From contig BRON01000001.1 of the NCBI GenBank assembly GCA_024345305.1, positions 2,852,001 through 2,916,000 on the forward strand: a stretch of 64,000 nucleotides of DNA. The letters are read 5' to 3'. Of this stretch, positions 23,647-32,728 are shown one piece after another. Under the pieces are notes generated by a model. That model ran no database searches, had not been told where the DNA came from, and saw only the letters and a list, made by a program, of their open reading frames with translations. Every line of letters starts with the position of its first letter. Position 1 is the stretch's first letter. This DNA comes from Mrakia gelida. Its lineage: Eukaryota; Basidiomycota; Tremellomycetes; Cystofilobasidiales; Mrakiaceae. The position numbers were made by a program, and so were the translations under genes.

Positions 23647-26397
23647 ATGGCGAACAGCAGACCTCGTTCGATCAGACTGTTATCCGCCTTCACCTCCAAC
23701 CACCACATCCAACCTCTACGCTTTTCATCCACCCTTCGCCGAACCATGTCGACCTCTTCCTCCATCACTCTCCCCTCGGGCCTCCAAATCGATCAACCGA
23801 CTTCCCTCTTCTACAACGGAGCCTTCCATCTCCCCCTCAACCCAACCGCAACCTTCTCGACCGTCAACCCTGCTACAGGGAAGGAGATCGTCACTCTCAA
23901 CGAAGCGAGGAAGGAGGACGTCGATGTGATCGTTCAGTCCGCGAGGAAGGCCTACGAGTCGGACGAGTGGCAGGACATGAGCTCGACAGATCGAGGAAAG
24001 CTCCTCTTCAAGCTCGCAGACCTCATCGAGCAGGACAAGCAGACCTTCGCTGAGCTGGAGTCCTTCGATGCTGGAAAGACAGTCGCTAGTGCTGTCCTGG
24101 ACGTCGAGGAGGCCATCGGAGTCATCAGGTGAGCGAGCTCAACATCCGCCTCTCCCTTCCCGTCGCCCATCTCCTCCCTCCGTCTCGCGGCTCTCTTCTT
24201 CCCTCGTCCTCCCGCTGACTTTCAACCCACGTCCCTTTTGTTCTCTTCAGATACTACGCCGGCTGGGCCGACAAGATCGTAGGAGAATCCCATCGAATGG
24301 GTCCTGACAAGCACGGAGAGACCCTTCACGAACCTCTCGGAGTCTGCGCTGCCATCCTCCCCTTCAACTACCCTCTCGCGTTCGTCCACCCAGCTCCCTC
24401 CCATCGCTCTCACTTCACAAACGCCAAGCTGACCACCCGCTCTTTCTTCTCTTCGTCGCTCGCTCAGCCTCGCCTGCTGGAAACTCGCCCCAGCCCTCGC
24501 CTGTGGAAACGTGATCGTCGTCCTCCCCTCGCCCGAAACTCCCCTCTCGGTTCTCTACCTCGCTCCGTACTTCGAGAAGGCTGGTTTCCCTGCTTCCGTG
24601 TACAACGTCCTTCCAGGGAAGGGGATCGATGCTGGAGCGGCTCTCTCGTCCCATCTCGATGTTGATAAGGTGAGCTTCAGCTCGTTCTCTTCGCTGCTCG
24701 GCTAGATCTGTTCCGAGGACTGATCCCAACGCGTTTCGTTTCGTTTACAGATCAGTTTCACTGGATCGACTGCTACGGGAAGGAAGATCATGGAGGCGGC
24801 TGCGAAGAGTAACCTCAGTGAGTTTGGATATCGTGTCGAGGTGGGAGAGGAAGAGGGAGGGAGGGAAGTGGACGAGACGCGGCGGCTCTTCACCAATCTG
24901 TTTTCGTGGGTTCGTTTCGTTTTCCACGCTGAGAGCTGACCTTATCTCGCTCGCTTTCTTTAGAATCCGTCACCCTCGAACTCGGAGGAAAGAGTCCTGC
25001 TATCGTGTACGCATCTTCCCTCCTCTGTCTTCGTCTCGACTCGCTCTCGTTCCGTTCTCTCCGTTCTCTCGACGCGTCCCGTCTGCCTCCCTTTCGTTCG
25101 AGCTGACCGCTCTCTCTTCCTTTCTCTTCGCTCAGCTTCGACGACGCCGAGCTCGATCAAGCCGTCAAGTGGACCTGTCTCTACGGAATGTTCCTGAACC
25201 AGGTTCGTTCACGCTTCATCTTCTTTGTCGCGTCCTTTTTTGAACGAGCTTTGCCTGACCTCTCCGGCGTCGCTCGTCCCAACCTCAGTCCCAAGTCTGC
25301 TCCTCCACCACCCGAATCTACGTCCAGGATGGGATCTACGATGCCTTCGTCGCTGCGTTCAAGGAAGCTACCCTCTCCTCCATCGTCGTTGGATCGCCCA
25401 ACGACGAGGCGACTTTCCATGGTCCTTTGGTGAGTTCGAACGCGACTCTTCACACCGTTCTTTCTCTTGCAAGCTACGTACAGGAAGCCGACCTCATACT
25501 GACCTTCGCTCCCTGGCTTCGTTCGCGCTCGTGTCTCGTGCAGATCTCCAAAGCCCAACACTCGAAGGTGCTCGCGTTCATCGAGACGGGGAAGAAGGAG
25601 GGAGCGAAGGTCCTCGTTGGAGGAGAGGGAGCGAAGGAGGGAGAGGAAGGTTTCTTCGTTCAGCCTACGGTGTTTGTGGATTGTGAGCCTGAGATGACTG
25701 TGAGTACCGAATTCCCTCCCATCTTTCGTATCCCAGTCCTTCGAGCGAAGAACGCGCGCTGACTCGTTTCCTTTCCCTTTTCGTTCGTTCCACAAGCTCA
25801 TGAACGAAGGTTCGTTCTCGTCTCGTCGCCTTTCTCCCTTCTCCCCTCTCATCCTCAACCCAACTCAACTGACTCTCACCTCTCCCCTCTCCTCCCTCTG
25901 GCACCCTCACTCTCAGAAATCTTCGGCCCAGTCTGCTGCATCGCCAAGTTCAGCACCATCGACGAGGTCCTCAAGAAGGCCAACGACACCCAGTACGGTC
26001 TCGCCGCTGCCGTCTTCACAGAGAACATCCGAACCGCTCATCGCATGGTTAGGAAACTCAACGCGGGAATGGTGTTCGTCAACTCGTCGGGAGATGCGTC
26101 CCTGCAGTTGCCTTTCGGGGGGAACAAGGTCGGTCTCGAACGCCGTTTCGAACGCGCCGTGTTTTTCGATCTGAACTGACTTTCGCGTTTTGGTTCGTTT
26201 GATGGATGGTGGCAAGTCCTCTGGCTTCGGACGAGAGTTGGGAAGTTATGCTCTGCACTGCTACACTCAGCCGAAGGTTCGTTTATCCCCCTCTCTCTTC
26301 TCGTCAACTCGTCGCGTTCGCGAACTGACATCTCTCTCTCTCCCTCGTTCACTCGCCGGTTCAGGCCGTTCACTGGAACCTCAACCAGCGGGTCTAG
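23647..26397 (+). CDS. NAD(P)+-dependent aldehyde dehydrogenase, possibly dual-targeted
   Basis: ATG at 23647 gives an Arg/Ser/Leu-rich, acid-free leader (MANSRPRSIRLLSAFTSNHH, then RFSSTLRR) like a mitochondrial presequence. A second ATG at 23746 (MSTSSSITLPSGL) would start a cytosolic form at the usual family N-terminus. Exons then give NGAFHLPLNPTATFSTVNPA, AILPFNYPLALACWKLAPAL (oxyanion Asn), ISFTGSTATGRKIM, VTLELGGKSPAIVF (general-base Glu), NQSQVCSSTTRIYVQ (nucleophile Cys), NEEIFGPVCCIAKF and LPFGGNKSSGFGRELG, stopping at 26397. All catalytic residues are there, but the loops PFNYP and NQSQVCSS depart from the common PWNFP and NQGQVC. Substrate unknown; its divergent partner is agmatinase, so an aminoaldehyde such as 4-aminobutanal is an attractive guess. 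Confidence 0.92.
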
Positions 26398-26561
26398 TTT
26401 TTCCCTTCTTCCCATCTCGCTCTCTACTACTTCAGACCATCTCGTTGGCGCTATATATGTCTTTTCACGATCTACGCAAACTCGCGCTCGCGCTCGCACT
26501 CGAACTCGCTTGAAGACGTCGAGAGCGAAACGAAAAGAACCAAGATAGATACGATAAGGAG

Positions 26562-27692
26562 GCTCAAACAAACTTGACTCCCTCCCCTTCCTCCTGGCCA
26601 TCCTCCCCAGTGGTTCCACGGAAGACCTGAGCTTTGCCTTGCTTGACGAGGACGGCGAGGGAGAGGCGGAGTAAGGGGAGAGGGAGGTCGTGGAATTCTG
26701 GGTGAGGCGGGCAAGGGAGAAGAAGAGGAGATGTCAGCAATGAGAGGGACGCGGGAGAACGGCACGGAAGAGAGAAGGGGAGGTGAAGCGAAGGTTGAAG
26801 GTTGCGAGAGCGAGAGTTGAAAGAGGGAGACGGGAGGAAGGCGAAGCGAGACTCACGAGTCGATTCATCCGACTGAAGGTCGTAGAACGTGAGGATCGAG
26901 TTGGTTTGACCTGTGTTGGAGACCTACACATCAAACGAGAACAAAGAAGATCAGTCACAAGAACCAGAAAACGAGCGAGAAGCAGTAGAAGGAGGGGAAG
27001 GAGGAGAGCAAAGGAGATCGAACGAGCTCACCCATTCGTAGATCGCCGAAGCCCACTCCTCAGGCTTCAACCAGTACAGCGTCACGCTCGAAGGGAGCTC
27101 TTTAGGGTTCCGTGCTGGTGGAGGTGTAGTAGGAGCTGCTTGGCCTGTCAGATCGAAAGAAGGCAAGCTCTCATCAGCTTCGTTCGACAGGAAAAGGAAG
27201 GGAAAGCGTTGAGCTCAAGCTCACCGGCTTTGACCATCTCTCCCATCAGGTACCTCAAGAAGTCCTTCCCCAGCTTCCGATTGATCTTCCTGTTGAAACA
27301 CACCTCCGGGAGAAGGTCTGGTGGATCTTCCGAGTTGAGTGAGAAGACGCGATGGAAGCGAGCCCAGGAGAGGAGGAGGGACGTCCAGAGGGAGGTTTGG
27401 TGAAGGAGCGTTTGGGGGTTCGGTTGCTGGCTGTAGAACGAAGACCAGACGAGGAGAGTCAGCGAGTATAAGAAAGAGAAGAGAGCTGGCTGAGTGGTAC
27501 GTACGTGAAGAAGGGAGGGAAGGACCATATGGGAGGGAAGATGTAGCCTGTTGAGGACGTCGTCGAGGTCATGCTCGAGGGAGCTTGGAACGACGAGCTT
27601 GGACTCGAGTTGAGCGCTGATGCTGAGGAGGAAGAGGAGGGTTGATAGGATTGTGAGGATGATGTTGCTGCTGACATGGAGGAGAAGGACAT
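26562..27692 (-). CDS. VPS25: Vps25, ESCRT-II complex subunit
   Basis: Start MSFSSMSAATSSSQSYQ at 27692, stop after EGVKFV at 26562. A Ser-rich N-terminal extension precedes the family opening YIFPPIWSFPPFFT and QQPNPQTLLHQTSLWTSLLL. The first winged helix follows (CFNRKINRKLGKDFLRYLMG), then LYWLKPEEWASAIYEWV, NTGQTNSILTFYDLQSDES, and the second winged helix with EFHDLPLPLLRLSLAVLVKQ and GKAQVF. This order, including the PPFFT box and NSILTFYEL-like strand, is specific to Vps25, which bridges Vps22/Vps36 to ESCRT-III in multivesicular-body sorting. About six exons. The Ser/Thr-rich head of around 50 residues is longer than in most homologues. It converges with the aldehyde dehydrogenase, 164 bp between stops. 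Confidence 0.93.
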
Positions 27693-28175
27693 GGTTGGTG
27701 AAGAAAAGCGGGCTGGACGTTGGGAGGGAGAGAGCGCAGGGCAAGCTCGAAAGGAAGGAGTCGAGCGAGGTGGGTGAGGGAAGGAAGCATCGGACCGTCA
27801 CCATCCCTGCAAGAACAAACTTTTCGAGTTGACCAAACCACCACAGGACAGAGGCTCACTAAGTGGGATATCTGGATCTTCAAGAACGAGCCTCCGAGCT
27901 CGCCATCTCGCTCACTCGTCTGGACTCTTCGACTGGATCGTCAGGCCTCACCATCTCCTTCCTTCCTTTTTGGGATCTCTTCCCATCATCTTCTCGCCTT
28001 TCTTTCCGGCCCAATATCGTGAGTAGAGTGAGCTGGCATATGTACGAGACTATCGCTGACCAGTTTTCGCTCCCTCTCCCCGTTTTCCAGGTCTCTGTTC
28101 GAAGGAGAAACGCGAGCTCGAGCTCGACACTCGTCCCTCCCTGCCTTCGAGCCCCAACGACTCGCTCGTCTTCCC
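27693..28175. other. Region between VPS25 start and the repeat cluster
   Basis: No gene is recognised. It holds the VPS25 promoter. A block near 27964-28015 ('ttttgggatctcttccc' to 'ggcccaat') is weakly like the start of the 78-bp elements and could be a decayed copy. Confidence 0.3.
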
Positions 28176-28253
28176 GGTTTGGGACCTCTCCTTTCACTCA
28201 CGCCTTCCTCACACTATCTTCCACGTTCCAGTCTCGGCCTAATCTCCCAAACC
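28176..28253. repeat. 78-bp inverted-end element, copy 1
   Basis: Begins ggtttgggacctctcc and ends taatctcccaaacc; the ends can pair over 9 bp. Internal sequence is diverged from copies 2-4, but length is identical and the end blocks are conserved. Orientation and function unknown; see Findings. Confidence 0.7.
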
Positions 28254-28357
28254 ATCTTTAACAACTCGCTACATGGCCAGAAAAAGGAGGGTCGCAGCGC
28301 TGATTTCCTCGTCCCGGTCTCGTTCTTGTTTTTCTTTCACAGCGAGCCGAGATATCT

Positions 28358-28435
28358 GGTTTGGGAGTTCCCCCTTCGCGAGCTAACTCCTCTGACTATC
28401 GGCTTCGATCCAGATGCAGCTAGATCCCCCAAACC
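28358..28435. repeat. 78-bp inverted-end element, copy 2
   Basis: Begins ggtttgggagttccccc and ends gatcccccaaacc; ends pair over 8 bp. Shares with copies 3 and 4 the block cttcgc at positions 17-22 and ac(t)-tcc at 29-33; shares tctgac at 34-39 with copy 3. Starts 182 bp after copy 1. Confidence 0.8.
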
Positions 28436-28531
28436 AGGTTTTCAGACCCTCAAATCAAACGCGTCTCGAAGGACGATGAGTGAGTCCGCACGTCGTCTCT
28501 GCTTGTTCGTTCAGAGACAACTGGGATCTGA

Positions 28532-28609
28532 GGTTTGGCAGCTCTTCCTTCGCACGTCAACTGGTCTGACCATCCCCTTCAATTATGCGACAGTCAGGTA
28601 GGCCAACCC
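28532..28609. repeat. 78-bp inverted-end element, copy 3
   Basis: Begins ggtttggcagctcttcc and ends aggtaggccaaccc. Position 8 is C (G in the others) and position 71 is G (C in the others), so the pair is kept. Position 3:76 is a T-C mismatch. Starts 174 bp after copy 2. Confidence 0.8.
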
Positions 28610-28711
28610 ATGTTTCGTTGAGCGCCTGAACGAGAGACGGACGAGGAGTCGAGACGAGTCGCGGTCGAGAGCTCGCTTTCGTTGGGATCGGTCCTGTGAG
28701 TCTGTCCATCT

Positions 28712-28789
28712 GGTTTGGGAGCTCTCGCTTCGGTCGCTTACTCCACTTGCTATTGTCTTGGAGACCAGAGGCACTAGAAGGCCCAAACC
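28712..28789. repeat. 78-bp inverted-end element, copy 4
   Basis: Begins ggtttgggagctctcgc and ends gaaggcccaaacc; ends pair over 8 bp. An internal CTCCA...TGGAG could form a further hairpin. Starts 180 bp after copy 3. Confidence 0.8.
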
Positions 28790-29249
28790 GTGATGGACGA
28801 GACCAACGAGCGAGTTACGGAGGACAGGACGAACGAACGCGTCGGCTTCCCTTTCGCGAGATCGAACGTGTGAGTCCTGTTTCTTTGTGCTGTACCTCGA
28901 CTGGGACTCGAAACCGAGACTACGGAGTAGAAACCTATGCTGTTCGTGATGTCTGACATCGACAGTGCAGCAGCTCGCTCGACGCCGACGCGATGACCTT
29001 CCTCCGTCCGCTGACGGATCTCCCTCTCTCTCTTTGTGCTTCGAGACATCCTCAACGAGCTTGTCAGGACGGACCGCCATCCAAGAGGCCTCAAGAATGC
29101 TTCAAGAGTGAGAATCCTTTGCAGCCCTCCTCCAGGACAATTTATTTTAACGTGCGACGCCCCGAAAGCGATCGAACACCCGACCTTTCAACCTTCTTTC
29201 CCTCCCTTGCGCCCAACCACGAGCTTCACGCTCTCCTCCTCCCCTAGAC
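28790..29249. other. Region between the repeat cluster and the glycosyltransferase fragment
   Basis: 460 bp with no recognised gene. The last part is pyrimidine-rich (29190-29245), consistent with a leader for the following ATG. No fifth 78-bp copy is visible. Confidence 0.35.
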
Positions 29250-30060
29250 ATGAAGACGTCAACGATCTACGTCTCCCTCTGTGTCCTCGGCGTCGTCACT
29301 CTCGGAACCCTCCTCTTCAGCAGCGGGAACATCTACTCGATACCAACCGCCGACCCGTTCACCTCCTCCTTAGCCACGCCTCGCCTTCACTTCCTCCTTC
29401 CTGCGACTCATTCGACGCCAGACTTCTGCAAGACGCTCTTGACGACTCTTCTTCACGACTACTCTCCGATCATCATTAACTGGGGAAACTCGGAACGAGA
29501 AGCGAAGGGAAGGCTGGTCAAGGTGAGTTCCGTTTCCCGCTTTCTCTCTCGACGGACGAACGAGGTTGAGCTCGTTCTGAGGCTGACGGCTCGCGCTCCT
29601 TCCTTTCCTTCCCATCTCTCAAGATCGCCGGAGTGGAAGAGTACATCAAAAACAACGTTTCGGATCCTAATGATCTCATCTTGATGATTGGTGAGTCTGC
29701 TTTCTCGTCAACCTCGAAGTGAGCTCGACCTTACTCGGCTCCTCGTCTTTGGATCCACCTCGTCCTTCTCCTCCTCCAGACGCTTTCGACGTTTGGGTCC
29801 AACACCCACCTGAGGTCCTCCTCGCCAAATATGTGCGTGACTCTCTTTTCCTCGAAGTTCTTCCCGAAGAACTTGCTCGCTTCGTTCCCGCTTTCGAGTC
29901 TTCGAGCTTACCCTTTCATCCCTCCGTCTCATGCTCGCTTGCTCGTCCCAGGCCGCCTTCCCACTTCACGTCCTCATCGGAGCCGACAAGAAGTGCTGGC
30001 CAGACATCCCAGCCTGCTATCACCTCCCATGTAGATGCCTTGATGAAACAGTGAGACGGG
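29250..30060 (+). pseudogene. Truncated PLOD-like fungal glycosyltransferase
   Basis: ATG at 29250 begins a signal anchor (MKTSTIYVSLCVLGVVTLGT). Four spliced exons give LHFLLPATHSTPDFCKTLLT, SPIIINWGN, IAGVEEYIKNNVSDPNDLIL, DAFDVWVQHPPEVLLAKY (with the Asp-rich motif) and AAFPLHVLIGADKKCWP. This is the N-terminal half of a glycosyltransferase domain shared with PLOD/procollagen enzymes and found in many fungi. After PACYHLP the similarity stops, and the frame runs into an inverted F-box fragment and a stop near 30191. Only about 130 residues remain where relatives have several hundred, and no downstream exons with the expected 'YLNSG' block are seen. I call it a truncated relic, though an intact reading up to the break leaves a short expressed protein possible. 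Confidence 0.55.
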
Positions 30061-30149
30061 TCAATGTGGGTGCTACCGGAAGAGATGAAGGAGGGACAAG
30101 AGGAAGAAGAAGAAGGGACGAGTCGAGCTCACCTTCTGTTCCTTCCTCT

Positions 30150-30416
30150 CGCAAAACAGCCTTTTCAAAGCCTTCAACGAGCGAATTGTGATGGCTTCGT
30201 ACAGAAGAGGCGACGATGCATTCAGGAAGTCATACGAGACTCGTCCCAAGACGGCGAGAGTCGAGGGATCGGCCTGCTGAAGGACGAGAAGAATGACGTC
30301 CCATGGCAATCGACGTCGAGGTGGTGATGGAAGCTGCAAGAACGATGGGGAAGGAGAGGAGGAGTCAGCTGAAGGGTTGGATACGATGCCGAAGGGGATG
30401 ATCTCACTTCTGGCAT
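30150..30416 (-). pseudogene. Inverted F-box fragment
   Basis: On the minus strand a 9-nt exon (MPE, 30416-30408) would splice to LPSPPRRRLPWDVILLVLQQ, followed by DPSTLAVLGRVSYDFLNASS, PLLYEAITI and LKRLFCERKEQK up to a donor near 30150. This is an F-box with its flanking segment. It is paralogous to the F-box exon of the plus-strand gene 0.9 kb away (LARVSLNFLSMAAPILYKVV, AKLFCFRG). No following exon is found; the sequence runs into the glycosyltransferase fragment on the opposite strand. Probably a relic left by inversion or recombination. Confidence 0.5.
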
Positions 30417-30933
30417 GGCGTTGACGAGGAGAGCTGAGGGTGATGGGAGTGATGGAAGATCTGAAAGAGGGGAGGAAGGAGGAGGAGAAGATGGTGAGCT
30501 CGGAGTCGTTCCCTCCCCGTCTTCTGCCCTCCGTGATACGGGTGAAAAACCTACTTTGCTCGAGCGTCAAGCCAAATCCTTCGATATCAAGAGCGGCACA
30601 GGCAGGAAGAGAGAAGGGAAAATGGATCCTGGCGGTTGGGAGGCAAACAAGGAGAGGGAGCATCGACGAAAAGGCAAGATGGAAGAGCTCTGTCGTCTCG
30701 TTTCCTTGCCACCTCCACCATCGAGATCCTTACTTTTCTCTTACACACCGCTTCCGCAGGACTCTCAAGAGGTACTACCCTGTACGAGTGAGTGTGCTTT
30801 TTTCTCTCCCCATCCAACGAAGGAGCAGAAGGGACGTGAGCGAAATGTCGAAGCTCGCCCTCTCCTTCCTTCCCTTTGCTCCCTTGCAGCTCCTCTATCG
30901 CCGACTCCCTCCTTCATCTCCAGTCCACCCTAG

Positions 30934-32175
30934 ATGTCGTTGGGCTTCTACCCACCCGTCTATCGTGAGTTTCCTCGTTTTGTTCGGGCTCGTTGGCCTC
31001 GAAGAAGGTCCCAGTCAAGAACGAACGATCATTAAGCTCATCCTCCTCCCTCCTTCCTCCTCCATCTTTCAGCCGGCTTCGGTTTGTCCTCTCCTGAACC
31101 TGAACCTTATTATCGCAGGAAGAAAGTCAGCTCGTTTTCTCTCGTAAGGTTTTTGTCTCGAAAAACTGCAGCTGATAAGCCACTCTCTTTGTCTGCGTCA
31201 GAAACTCGTTCCTTTCAAGCGTTCCTTCCCCTTCGACCTCCTCCACCTCATCTTCCCGGCTTCGAGTCAGCACACTCTCACCGTTCTCGCACGAGTCTCG
31301 CTCAACTTCCTCTCCATGGCTGCGCCGATCCTCTACAAAGTCGTCACGCTGGAACAACCCAATCTGCTTGCGAAACTGTTCTGTTTTCGAGGGCACATCG
31401 ATCGAGTGAGCTCGCGTCGCGTCGCGTCCCTCCTTCCTCCTCCTCTTTTCTTCCGTTCTCTCCCTCCCGCCCCATCATTCTGTTCTGACACTCCCGGATA
31501 ACCGTTCATCTTTTCCTCCTAACCAAAGTTTGAATCCAAGATCAACGCCTTCCTCTCCCTCGATCAAATCCGTCACCTCAACATCGACTTCTCCAACTCC
31601 CTGATCTTCCCAAATCTCGCCACCCCCGGATTCGACAGGCTCGCTGGACCCAAACTCACCCTCGACAGGCTCTCTCTGACCCTCGACGTCCCCGATCGCC
31701 ATACGCTTCGAAACCTGGGCGCTCTCATCTTCCAAACACCTCAACCCAACTCGATTCGACCTCGCCTTCCTCCCCAGGAAAGGACGACGACCCTCCGCCG
31801 CCGAATGGTTTTTTTTCGAAGGTCCCTTACTCCCTCAGGTGGTCGAGGATCGAGATCGTCAACTTGAAAGGACTCATCCCGTACAGCTGGAACAACGAGT
31901 CGATGCGGATCGCGGCCCTTCCGAGTCCAACTCCTCTCCAAACCCTTCGACTTCACCTCGACACGTTCTTCTCTCGTCGTCACCATCCGGACTCGGCCAC
32001 TCTCGTCCGAGCGTTCGCGGAGGACGATCACTACTTCGGGTTCAAGGAGAGAAGGGTTGGAGCTGTGTTCCTGGTGGTGAACGAGGAGGAAGAGAGGAAC
32101 GAAGTCGAGGAGGTCGTGAAGGGACTTGGGAAGAGGTGGAGGGAGTTGTTGGTTGTTGAGCTGGAGGTTTGGTAG
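30934..32175 (+). pseudogene. F-box protein gene with a disrupted reading frame
   Basis: ATG at 30934. Exons give MSLGFYPPVY, PGFGLSSPEPEPYYRRKK, and the F-box LVPFKRSFPFDLLHLIF with VLARVSLNFLSMAAPILY. The next exon begins FESKINAFLSLDQIRHLNID and continues to LRNLGALIF. After about 31735 the similarity-like reading moves to other frames: LNPTRFDLAFLPRK and EWFFFEGPLLP in one frame, then RWSRIEIVNLKGLIPYSW to the stop (LVVELEVW, 32175) in another. No canonical intron joins them, and a T8 run sits at 31808-31815. This is either a decayed gene or a sequencing/assembly indel. Family members are substrate adaptors of SCF ubiquitin ligases; targets are unknown. Confidence 0.55.
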
Positions 32176-32355
32176 GGTGAGCTGGCAGTTTTCTTACCTT
32201 TTTTAGCTTTGGATCTCCGGTTTCGTCGTATCCTTTGTTCTCTTTGACTGCTGGGACTGAGTTCGAAACGAGAAGGGCTGACTTCGACGCGTCGGCCGTC
32301 GCTGACCTTTCTCGTTTCGTCCTTTTCACTTCACTTCGCCTCTAACGACGCCAGA

Positions 32356-32514
32356 ATGAAAGCCATGCTCTTCGTGCTCTTGAGGACCCTCAAGTTCGAA
32401 CTCTCCTCTGTCGACGAGCAGATCGTGTTGAGGCAGGCGATCGTCTTGAAGCCCGTTTTGAAGGGGAAGGAGGACGAGGGAGCGTCGATGCCCATTAGGG
32501 TTAGCAGGGTTTGA
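32356..32514 (+). pseudogene. C-terminal remnant of a cytochrome P450
   Basis: A 53-codon frame reads MKAMLFVLLRTLKFELSSVD, then a short segment with IVLRQAIVLKPVLKGKEDEG and PIRVSRV, stop at 32514. This is the stretch that follows the heme-binding loop in fungal P450s (the 'MKALLFVLVR.F.FEL' helix L and last strands). It follows a good acceptor (cgccag), but no FxxGxxxCxG heme loop lies upstream within 180 bp, where the F-box gene ends. I read it as the last exon of a lost P450 gene. Confidence 0.65.
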
Positions 32515-32728
32515 TTTTTAGCTCCGGTTCTTCACTCGCTTGGTTTCAGTATGACTTTTTGGTTTGCTTCCTGATTCCTGACGGAGACGAGGTTCGCTCT
32601 TCGCGTCCGTGCGTTTCGTTTAGAAGACAACGTGAGTGAGATCATCAATAGCTCGAGAAAAAGTGAAACGCAAGAACCCAAACTGGTGTACAGTAAAACC
32701 CAAGACCCCCTTCGTCTACACTTCCTCC

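Noticed and set aside
28176..28789. 78-bp elements as tRNA genes
   Set aside because: The end stem and length are tRNA-like, but neither strand has a box A, a T-loop (GGTTCGANTCC) next to the 3' stem, or a cloverleaf.
28176..28789. 78-bp elements as introner-type introns (GTTTGG...CTGAC...CAG)
   Set aside because: Only two of four copies have CTGAC, the donor would be non-standard, and the flanks are not a coding gene.
28480..28980. Box C/D snoRNAs in the spacers
   Set aside because: Isolated GATGA, TGATG and CTGA strings occur but not with proper spacing and terminal stems in repeated positions.
29045..29130. tRNA-Leu/Ser-like string ('gtcaggacggaccgccatcc')
   Set aside because: No matching acceptor stem or T-arm follows.
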